This document shows, piece by piece, positions 36,331 through 45,400 of a stretch of DNA of 64,000 nt. Under the pieces are notes generated by a model. The model saw only the letters and a program-made list of their open reading frames with translations, ran no database searches and was not told the DNA's origin. Both the position numbers and the translations under genes were made by a program. The stretch is from Deltaproteobacteria bacterium. Lineage in GTDB: Bacteria > Desulfobacterota > Desulfarculia > Adiutricales > Adiutricaceae. Each line of letters opens with the position of its first letter. Position 1 is the first letter of the stretch. The stretch covers positions 16,305-80,304 of the forward strand of contig JAISMF010000059.1 of NCBI GenBank assembly GCA_031276865.1, in the 5' to 3' direction.

Positions 36331-37150
36331 ATTAGCACTATTTTTTTTACATATTTAGACTATTGATTTATATTAGATAAAATTATAATTAATTAGATAA
36401 ATATCCTTTCCACCCGCTGTCGCAACAATCCCGCCGCTTATTTTTCGCTCTCCTTTCCCTACAATTTTACAAAAATTCCTTCCCCCGGCGTGTTCCCTTT
36501 CGGATTTTTTGCTACGGGACAACTATATAGACCTTCTTTCCGAACAGATTAATCCACCGGACCGTTTTCTTGTTGACATGAGAGAGGAAACGCCTCCAGT
36601 TTCAATCGCCGCGTTCGCGCCTTCGCGGAGGATGCCTCCGAGTATGCGTTTCCTTTAGGCGCCCAGGTGCCGGGTTTTTTATCGCCATTTCGTTGCCGGT
36701 CGGACGTAATGCCGCCCGGTAGCTTAAGCGTTTCGCATCCTGAAATACGTACGTGTAAACACCGCTCTCGACTGGGATTGAGCGGAGCGCGGTCTCAGAT
36801 ACCCCGGGTTTCGCCTAAAGCGGTATCATCCGAATCATGTTCGAGGCCATGGTCCGCATAAACATTTTGGCTAGACTTCCGACTATATTTTCGGGGCTAA
36901 GCCAGCGGCCGACGGGAACGTGGGGTTATTGTGAAATTCATACGAATAGAGAGGAGGCGCAAACCGGAGCTTGATCCCTCAGGGGAAGATGGGCCGGAAG
37001 GATCCACAGGCGAATGAATTTTCCTTGACAATGGAGATTCCAATACGGTATTAAAAATTAATGTAAAAAAGACGGAGGCATCGGGTCTGGCGCTTCGCCG
37101 CTCCGCCTTTTCCGACAAAGTTTTAAAAGGTCCCCGAAGGGAACCCATAA
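36331..37150. other. Intergenic region upstream of the type ISP enzyme
   Basis: No gene supported. It changes from AT-rich to GC-rich near 36500. It contains the possible structured RNA at 36573-36680. The restriction gene is preceded by GAAGGG at ~37137. Confidence 0.4.
36573..36680 (+). ncRNA. Candidate structured small RNA
   Basis: TTGACA at 36573-36578 resembles a -35 box, though no good -10 is seen. AGGAAACGC (36585-36593) and GCGTTTCCT (36646-36654) pair over a 52-nt GC-rich interior that contains smaller stems (CGCG.., GGAGG/CCTCC). GGCGCC...GGTGCC followed by GGGTTTTTT (ends 36680) resembles a terminator. No family recognised; suggestive only. Confidence 0.25.
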
Positions 37151-40100
37151 ATGGACGTCTACGACAACGTAACAGCCTTTGAAAAGCTCCTGGCTCAAAT
37201 CCGGGAGAGGGCCCTTTCCGAAAAGCAGAAAGGCACCCTCTTCGAAAACCTCATCCTCTCCTTCCTCTCCCACGAGCCTTTCTACCAGGATCTCTTCGAG
37301 CGGACGTGGCGGTACGGGGAGTGGGCCAAAGAGAGAGGGCTATCCTCCAGCCAGGACCTGGGAATCGATCTGGTGGCCTCCATTGCCGGGGAACAAGGGA
37401 AGTTCTGCGCGGTTCAGTGCAAGTTTTATAAGGACGACATGGTCATCCAGAAGTCCCACGTGAACAGCTTCCTGGCCGAATCTGGACGTCCGGAGTTCGT
37501 AAGCCGGCTTTTCGTAACCACGGCGAAGGTAAGCGACGCCGTCCGGCGCACCTTCGTGGATCAGGACAAAAAGGTCACGACCATCGACCGGGACGATCTG
37601 GGTAAAAGCGTCATCGACTGGAGCCGCCACAACCTTGACTCGCCCTCCGTCTCCCTGCGACCTAAAAAGCGGCTTCGTCCTCACCAGGAGGAGGCCCTGG
37701 CCAACATCCTAACCGGTTTCAAGGACTTCGACCGCGGTCAGATCCACATGGCCTGCGGAACGGGGAAGACCCTGATTTCCCTGAAGATAGCTGAAAAGAC
37801 GGGCGGCCCGGGCGGTCTGGTCCTCTACCTGGTCCCCGGTATCGCGCTCCTTTCACAGACCATAACCGAGTGGACCCAGGAGTCGGCGGTGCCGCTCCAC
37901 AGCTTCGCCGTCTGCTCGGACGCGAAAGTGGGGAGGGTGGCGCAAAAAGAGGACTACGACCCCTCCATCCTCCTCCACGAGCTGCAGTATCCGGCCACCA
38001 CGGATCCGAAGCCCCTGGTTAAAGGAGTGAAGGCCAGACTCGATAAGAACCACCTGGTGGTGGTTTTCTCCACCTATCAGTCCATCGAAGTGATCCACCA
38101 GGCGCAAAAGCTGGGGCTCCCCGCCTTCGACGTCGCGCTCTGCGACGAGGCCCACCGGACTACGGGGGCCAAGGATCATGAAAGCGACGAGGACGAAAGC
38201 GCCTTCGTCAAAATCCACGATGACAACTACATCCAGGCGAAAAAACGGCTGTACATGACCGCCACCCCGCGGATTTTCGCCGTGCGCGGCAAGTCCGGAA
38301 AGTTCGACAGCGACACGGTCACCCTCTTTTCCATGGACAAAGAGGAGCACTACGGGCCGGTTTTCCACACCCTTTCCTTCACCGACGCCGTTCGCCGCAA
38401 GCTCCTCGCGGATTACAAGGTGGTGGTCCTCTCCATGGACGAAAGTCTCATAAACCGCCAAGTCGAGATACTAAAAAACCCTGATAACACCCTGGTAGTG
38501 AACGACGCCGCGTTAATCGTGGGCTGCTTCAAGGCTCTGGCCAAACAGGGTTTCAAGGCGGACATGCCAGGCGCGAACTTGGAACCCATGAAGAGGGCCG
38601 TGGCCTATTGCCAGGTCATCGACCCTAAAATCGGCCGTAGCGAGCGGGGACTTTCCCGACACAAGATAAGCTCCAAGCAGATAGCCGAATACTTCGCCCC
38701 GGTCGTGGAAGACTACCTGAAAAAAAGCGAGGAGGAAAGCTGGCTTAGGACCCTCAAGTGCGAGACCAATCACGTGGACGGCTCCATGAGCGCCGAGGAA
38801 AAAAAAGAGAAGCTTAAATGGCTGCGCGAAGATTTCCAGTCCGGCACCTGCCGCATTCTCACGAACGTTAGGTGCCTCTCGGAGGGTGTGGACGTCCCGT
38901 CCCTGGACGCGGTCGTGTTCCTTTCCCCCCGAAAGTCCATGGTGGAAATCGTCCAGAGCGTGGGACGCGTCATGAGGATGTCCCCTGGAAAGGAGCTGGG
39001 ATACGTGATCCTCCCCGTCGTGATTCCGGCCAACATCGAACCTCACGAGGCCTTGAACAACAACATCACCTACAAGGTGGTCTGGGACGTCCTTCAGGCC
39101 CTACGCTCCCACGACAACAGTTTCGATGAATGGATAAACAAAATTAAGTTCCTGAACGACACATCGGGCAAGATCGAACTCATTTCCGTCATGGATTACG
39201 ATGGGAGGCTGAAATCCGCTGATCCTTCGAAACCTGGAAAAGACATAGTGGGCACAGCGAAAGGTTCGCACGAGATCGGACAGTCAAGCGATTCCGGCCT
39301 TAACGCCAACTGGCCAAGGCTATTCGCCAATGATGAAGAATACGGCAAAGCCATCTTGGCCAAATTGGTGAAAAAGGTCGGAAATCCCGATTACCTGGGC
39401 GAATGGGCCGATGACGTGGTGAGGATATCGAACACCTTCATCGACAGGATTAACGCCATTTTGGAGGACCAAAGAAACAGCCAGGAAATCAAAGTATTTA
39501 ACTCTTTCGCTGATGAACTACGTGACGATCTAAACGACAGTCTAACAAAGGGCGAGATCATCGAGATGCTGGCCCAGCACATGATAACCGGCCCGGCGTT
39601 TGAAGCCATATTTGAGAACAGCACTTTCGTCAAAAACAATCCCGTATCCGTTTCGATAAACAAAGTTTTGGAAACATTCTCTTCCCACCATCTGGAAAAA
39701 GAAGCGATGGGACTATCCGGATTTTACAACTCCGTAAAAAAGGAAGTCTCCGCCATGCAGAATAAAGTCAGCGGGATTGACAACGTTCTTGGTAAACAGA
39801 AGATTGTGATTGAACTCTACGACAAGTTTTTCCGCCGCGCCTTTCCCAAGATGACCGCCAGGCTGGGAATTGTCTATACTCCGGTTGAAATTGTGGATTT
39901 CATCATTCACAGCGTGGAAGACCTGCTTCATAATGAATTCGGTCAATCTCTAAGCAGCCGCGATGTGCACATAATCGACCCGTTCACTGGCACGGGCTCT
40001 TTTGTGTCCCGCCTTCTTCAAAGCGGCCTGATTGACAAGAAAGATCTCCCTTATAAATACCTTAACGAAATACACGCCAATGAAATTGTTTTGCTGGCGT

Positions 40101-42136
40101 ACTACATAGCGTCGATTAACATAGAATCCGTTTATCACGAGATCATGGGAGGAGAGTACACGCCTTTCCCTGGAATCTGCCTTACCGACACGTTTCAGCT
40201 TTATGAAAAAGATGACCTCATTTCACGCTATCTGGAAGACAACAGCACAAGGCGTAAAATTCAGAAGTCCCTTCCACTGCGCGTTCTGATAAGCAACCCG
40301 CCGTACAGCGTCGGCCAAAAATCACAAAATGATAATAATAAAAATATCAATTATCCTAATCTTGACAGACACATCAAGGATAGCTATGTAAAACGTTCAA
40401 ACGCTAAACTGTTAAAGGGTGTGTATGACAGTTACGTGAGAGCTTTCCGCTGGGCAAGCGACCGGTTGAAAAATGAAAACGCTGATGGAATAATCGGATT
40501 TGTCTCTAATTCCGGGTACATCGATAAACCCACTATGGATGGTTTTAGAAAATCCCTTGCCGATGATTTTCAGAGCATCTATGTTATTAATTTACGAGGC
40601 GATATCAGAAAAAACATGTTGAGCGGTGGAAGCGCCAAGGAAGGAGATAATGTCTTTGGGAACACCAGCATGACTGGCATCGCCATTACTTTTTTAATTA
40701 AAAATTCTAGTAAAGGCGGAAATACCGATGTATATTATCACAACATCGGTGACTCGGTTGGTAGGACAGAAAAGCTTAATTTTTTAAGATCATATCCTTC
40801 GATAAAAAGTCTTATAAAATATAACAAGTTAGAAAAAATTGTCCCCAATGATAATGGTGATTGGATTAACCAGAGAGACGATAGTTTTTCTAGCCACATA
40901 GTTTTTGGTGAGAAACCCGACCGTGGAAATATTAAGTTATTCCAAAATTATTCCCTTGGTGTTGTCACCAATCGAGACGCTTGGTGTTATAACTTTTCCC
41001 GCAATCGGCTTGAAAACAATATGAAAGGTATGATCAACTTTTATAATTCTGAAAGAAGGCGTTTTAACGCTTCTTTTCTGCAAAATAGGGAAAAAGGAAA
41101 AATAATAAATATTGATAACTTCATCAATAACGATAAAAATAAAATTAGCTGGACTGATAATTTAAAAAAAGAGTTATTAAATAATACAGTAATTAGCTAT
41201 GATGAATGTTCGATTGTACAATCTCTTTACAGGCCATTTACTAAAACTTGGTTTTATTATAACAGAAAAATGAATGAAAGGGTTAATCAAATGCCTCAGC
41301 TGTTTCCATCTGAGGATGTTAACAATAAACTAATTTGCGTTGCAGGGCCTGGAGGAAGAAGCCAATTTTCTGTTTTAGCATCAGATTTTTTACCAGCACT
41401 TCATTATGTTGAAAATGGACAGTGTTTCCCTTACTATTTATATAAACCTATTGACCAAGAACAGGGAAAGCTTTTTCAGATTAATTTGGATGATCAAGAG
41501 TTTGGAAAAGAATATGCCATAACAAAGGATGGTTTGACCCACTTTCAGGAATTCTATCCAAAATTATCGATAAATCGCAAGGAACTTTTCCACTATATAT
41601 ATGGTATTCTTCATTCCGAGGATTACAGGGAGAGATTCGGAGACAACCTCACCAAAGAGCTTCCCAGAATTCCCAGAGTTAAGAAAGCCAAATATTTTGA
41701 AGCGTTTCGTGATGCGGGAAAAGCGCTTATGGATCTCCATATCAACTACGAGACCGTTAAAAAACAGCCCGTGGAAATCGTTTCTAATGGCAGGCTGTCG
41801 GATGAAGATTATTACGTGGAGAAAATGAAATTCGCCAAATCCGCAAACGCTACAGATCTTTCCACGATCATTTATAATGATAGGATAACCATTAAAGGCG
41901 TCCCTCTCGAGGCTCACAAATACGTCATAAGCGGGAAGTCGCCTATTGGATGGGTGATGAAATATCAAGGCGTGAATGTTGATAAGGCCTCACAGATTGT
42001 AAACGACGCCAATTTATGGGCGATCGAGACCATGGACAATCCCAAATACCCATTGGAACTTCTTCAACGGGTGATTACCGTAAGCCTCGAAACCCTGAAC
42101 ATCGTCTCCGGCCTTCCCAAGCTGGATATCGACTAA
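37151..42136 (+). CDS. Type ISP single-polypeptide restriction-modification enzyme (1661 aa)
   Basis: One chain that cleaves, translocates and methylates DNA (LlaGI/LlaBIII-like). Domain order: Mrr-like PD-(D/E)XK nuclease (Asp73 in DLGIDL, Gln89-Cys-Lys91); SF2 helicase with Walker A ACGTGKT (201-207), DEAH (332-335) and a QSVGRVMRM motif VI; a helical coupler; then a gamma-type adenine methylase with DPFTGTGSF (motif I, from 943) and NPPY (1049-1052); and a C-terminal target-recognition domain. Length is close to, slightly above, LlaGI-type enzymes. Self-protecting, so no separate methylase is needed. The first ~2 kb is GC-rich like the core and the methylase/recognition part (about 40.3-41.6 kb) is AT-rich, suggesting a mosaic origin. 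It appears intact. Confidence 0.94.
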   Translation: MDVYDNVTAFEKLLAQIRERALSEKQKGTLFENLILSFLSHEPFYQDLFERTWRYGEWAKERGLSSSQDLGIDLVASIAGEQGKFCAVQCKFYKDDMVIQKSHVNSFLAESGRPEFVSRLFVTTAKVSDAVRRTFVDQDKKVTTIDRDDLGKSVIDWSRHNLDSPSVSLRPKKRLRPHQEEALANILTGFKDFDRGQIHMACGTGKTLISLKIAEKTGGPGGLVLYLVPGIALLSQTITEWTQESAVPLHSFAVCSDAKVGRVAQKEDYDPSILLHELQYPATTDPKPLVKGVKARLDKNHLVVVFSTYQSIEVIHQAQKLGLPAFDVALCDEAHRTTGAKDHESDEDESAFVKIHDDNYIQAKKRLYMTATPRIFAVRGKSGKFDSDTVTLFSMDKEEHYGPVFHTLSFTDAVRRKLLADYKVVVLSMDESLINRQVEILKNPDNTLVVNDAALIVGCFKALAKQGFKADMPGANLEPMKRAVAYCQVIDPKIGRSERGLSRHKISSKQIAEYFAPVVEDYLKKSEEESWLRTLKCETNHVDGSMSAEEKKEKLKWLREDFQSGTCRILTNVRCLSEGVDVPSLDAVVFLSPRKSMVEIVQSVGRVMRMSPGKELGYVILPVVIPANIEPHEALNNNITYKVVWDVLQALRSHDNSFDEWINKIKFLNDTSGKIELISVMDYDGRLKSADPSKPGKDIVGTAKGSHEIGQSSDSGLNANWPRLFANDEEYGKAILAKLVKKVGNPDYLGEWADDVVRISNTFIDRINAILEDQRNSQEIKVFNSFADELRDDLNDSLTKGEIIEMLAQHMITGPAFEAIFENSTFVKNNPVSVSINKVLETFSSHHLEKEAMGLSGFYNSVKKEVSAMQNKVSGIDNVLGKQKIVIELYDKFFRRAFPKMTARLGIVYTPVEIVDFIIHSVEDLLHNEFGQSLSSRDVHIIDPFTGTGSFVSRLLQSGLIDKKDLPYKYLNEIHANEIVLLAYYIASINIESVYHEIMGGEYTPFPGICLTDTFQLYEKDDLISRYLEDNSTRRKIQKSLPLRVLISNPPYSVGQKSQNDNNKNINYPNLDRHIKDSYVKRSNAKLLKGVYDSYVRAFRWASDRLKNENADGIIGFVSNSGYIDKPTMDGFRKSLADDFQSIYVINLRGDIRKNMLSGGSAKEGDNVFGNTSMTGIAITFLIKNSSKGGNTDVYYHNIGDSVGRTEKLNFLRSYPSIKSLIKYNKLEKIVPNDNGDWINQRDDSFSSHIVFGEKPDRGNIKLFQNYSLGVVTNRDAWCYNFSRNRLENNMKGMINFYNSERRRFNASFLQNREKGKIINIDNFINNDKNKISWTDNLKKELLNNTVISYDECSIVQSLYRPFTKTWFYYNRKMNERVNQMPQLFPSEDVNNKLICVAGPGGRSQFSVLASDFLPALHYVENGQCFPYYLYKPIDQEQGKLFQINLDDQEFGKEYAITKDGLTHFQEFYPKLSINRKELFHYIYGILHSEDYRERFGDNLTKELPRIPRVKKAKYFEAFRDAGKALMDLHINYETVKKQPVEIVSNGRLSDEDYYVEKMKFAKSANATDLSTIIYNDRITIKGVPLEAHKYVISGKSPIGWVMKYQGVNVDKASQIVNDANLWAIETMDNPKYPLELLQRVITVSLETLNIVSGLPKLDID

Positions 42137-42428
42137 TAAATCTCGAGTTTACCGCCACCTTTCCATAATAATAAATATCCACTTCGGCTCGGGATAACGA
42201 TCGTTCTATCTGAAAATATCATAGCCTCGGCGGATGATTATTGAAATAACGATGGCCGGTTCACAAAACCTTCGCTTGGAGTTTTCCAATATTCAAGCGC
42301 CGGAGCTACAATAGACATTGAACGCTAACCACCTGGCGCGGGTCTTTAAAAAAACCGGCGCGCCCGCGGGCGAGGCATAGCTTTCGTACGGAAACGGTAA
42401 CACCCGCGGATCGGAAACGGCGGCTTGT
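42137..42428. other. Intergenic region between convergent genes
   Basis: No gene. GGCGCGGGT...ACCGGCGCGCC around 42336-42364 with a central TTTAAAAAAA may act as a terminator for one of the converging genes. Confidence 0.35.
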
Positions 42429-45400
42429 TTAATCCAGACCGCGCACCATGGCCTCGCCCGTGAGCTCGACTCCGGTGTTCAAAACCTCCCGCCAGCCTAT
42501 GAGCGCGCTCCGCTGGGAGCTGTCGGTCGGAATGAACACGGTCTGGACGCCGGTGTTGGTGGCCGTGGCGGAAATGGTGGTTCCCCGGGCGGTGTAGTTC
42601 ACGTAGGGCTCCGACGGGTTGCCCTCCCCCACCGAGACCGCCCCCGTCACCAAGACTTTGGACGGATCCGCCCCTGGCTTCGCGCCCGCGGTCTGGAGGT
42701 AGACGGCGCTCGAGGGATCGGGAAGTCCGGTGAAGCTGTTCACCAGGTACAAAAAGCCGTTCCCCTTGCTGCCGCAGCCCCCGAATCCGGGTCCGCCTGG
42801 GAGATACGAGGTGAAGGCCAATAAGGATTTCCCGTTCCCCGTGGGGACTATTTTGGGCTGGGTCACCACCATCTCGTGGATGTACTTCTCCCCCGGCATG
42901 AAGTCCCTCCCCACGTCGAGGCGGCGTTTGTAGCCTATGGTTCCGTCTCCCCGGGTGGCGTCCAGGATCTGCGTGTAGGTGGCGGTGTTTCCGCTGGAAA
43001 CCGGGACGAAGGGGTTTTTAGCCAGATCGGTCACCATCCCGTTCTGGTACACCTTCGCGCCCGAGACGTCCAGGATCCTTCCGGCCTGGGGACTCAAATC
43101 CTCGTAGGTGGGGAAGCCCTTGTCGTTTAAAGGCTCCTTTAAGCCGAAGATGTACTGCTCGTGGTTCTTCTGGCAGACGACGTTGTTCGGCATCTGCAGG
43201 CAGGGCGAAACGTCGTCCCAGCCCCAGAGCCTGCCGGTGCCGAAAAAGACCCAGAGGTTTCCCATAGGATCCAGTGAGGCGTTGACCGCGCCGGTAACCG
43301 GTCTTTCGGCGGAAAAAAGCCGCCTGAGCCTCCACTGTCCGACGGGGAGGGCTTTTCCGTCCTCGTCTACGGTCTGCAGCCGGTAGACCGCGCCCTTGTC
43401 CTCGCAGTTAAGGGGATCCCGGCTCACCGTGAGTCCGAAATAGAGGCTCTGGTTGTTCCAGGGGGTCTCCCTTTTGCGGGCCACGGGCAGGAAGGGGTGG
43501 TTGAAGAAGCTGTTCTCCTCCTCCGCCGTCAAATAGGGTTCGGCGTCCCCACCCCCCTCCACCTCCAGACCCGTCTCCATGTCCACCACGAAGAGCCTGG
43601 CCTTCTGCGAACTATGCCCGTCGTAGGGGCTCTCCTGGCCGTACACCAGCGTCCCCTGGCGACCCGTCACTTTCGCCACGACTTTATCGGTCCTGGGGCC
43701 CGAGGGTATGACCGCGTAGAAGCGTCCAGCGCTGGAAAGGGCCATGGGCATGCCCACGGTGAGGCCCATCTCCTCCCGGCTGAAGCGCCATAAAAGCTTG
43801 GGCTCCTCTTCGGGATCGGTCACGTCCAGGCAGAAGACCTCGGAGAAGAAATGGGAGCCGCCGTTGTTAAGGGCCGGATCCGGCGCCTCCACGGTCCTTC
43901 CTCCCAGGCGCAGGCCGCCGATTAAAACCGTGCGCCACCGCCCCTTGATCTTGACGTCCGTCACCAAGGGCTTCAAATCCACGTAGTAGGAGTGGACGTA
44001 ACCGGGGCTGGCCAGCCACTGGAGATGCGGGAGAAGCGAGGTGGGGATGTAGGCCCAGATTTCGGCGCCCAGCTCGTGCTCGGGGAGTTTTTGCTTTCCC
44101 TTCGTTCCGGAAAGCGAGTAGACGACCTTTCTCTCCTCGAATCCTCTCCGGAAGCCCAAATTCACGGCGTGGAGCATGCCGTCGTTGGCCCCGAAGTAGA
44201 CGACGCTCCGGCGTCCGGCCTGCTCTTTCCGGAATTCCAGATAAGAGGCGTCCCGGTAGAGGAGATCGTAGGCCGCCATGGGGTCCGAGACGATGACGGG
44301 TTTGGAGTTCAAAACGTCCCCCAGGCGCCAGGTCGCGTTTTTCAGGCCGTCCCCCCAGGGGTCGCCAGCGGCGCGGCTCCGCAAGCCGGGAGCGTCCCGG
44401 CCTATCACCCAGCCCGCCAGTTGTTCCGCGGCCCCCCGCCTGTCCTTGGCCCCGGGGATGATCTTGGTGAAATTGTCGTGGAGAATGAGCCTTTCTAAAA
44501 CCCTCAGCTCTTCCGGTTGGGCGGTGAAGAGGGCGAGCTCCGCCTCCCCGGGCCTTCCCCCGATTTTGGGCCGCCCGTAGTAGATCCGCCTCTTTCCGGC
44601 GCGGACGGTCGCGGCTTTGGCGTACTCCCGGGGTCCGGACAGAAGTTGGCCGGAATCCAGCCGGGAGAGCCAGCGCCCCGCGTCGAAGAGGGATTTCAGC
44701 TTAAGCTGGTTTTTCGGCTTCCCCAAGGATCCGGCGAGGGGTTTCAAATTGTTGGTTCCCAGGGGATCGTAGCAGAGGGTTATGATCCCCCCGGGCCTCC
44801 GGCAGGGGGCGCCGTCAGCCGCTTTCACCTTGGGGTCGGAAAAGGACACGACCAGATCCCCCTTGCCGCCATCCTCGCCGTTCGCGAGGGTGAGAACTCC
44901 GTCCCCGTCCGTATCCTCTCTTAGATTTCCGTAAGGGTCGATGAAGAGCCCGTAGACCGAACCCGGCCAGCGCACGGTCTGGGTCGCGTCATTGGCGTTC
45001 ACGTATTCGTGGTAGAAGTAGGTCGAAACCGACACGCCGCCATCCGTCACGGCCTCCAAAGCCGAGGAGGTGGAGGTTCCGATCGCGACCGTTTTCAACA
45101 TGGTCTTGAAGGCCGCCTCCAGCTTCAGGGGAAGCTCGGCGATGTTCGTGGCCTGGAAATAGGTGAAAGGCTCGCCGTCGTCGTTCTCCCACTCGCCCGC
45201 GTCCGGAATTCCGTTGTTGTTCATGTCCTTGAAGCCGCCGTATTTGGCGGCCAGATACAAGGGATTGGGAAGCGACTGCTTGTCGACGGAGCCTTTCAGG
45301 AGCAGGAAGGCCCTACTTTGGCTCTTAAGATTCCTGATCCTCTCCTTGCAACCGTACTTCCCCCAGGGAGCGTGTCCCAGGTAGTGGCAGCCAGGAGGCG

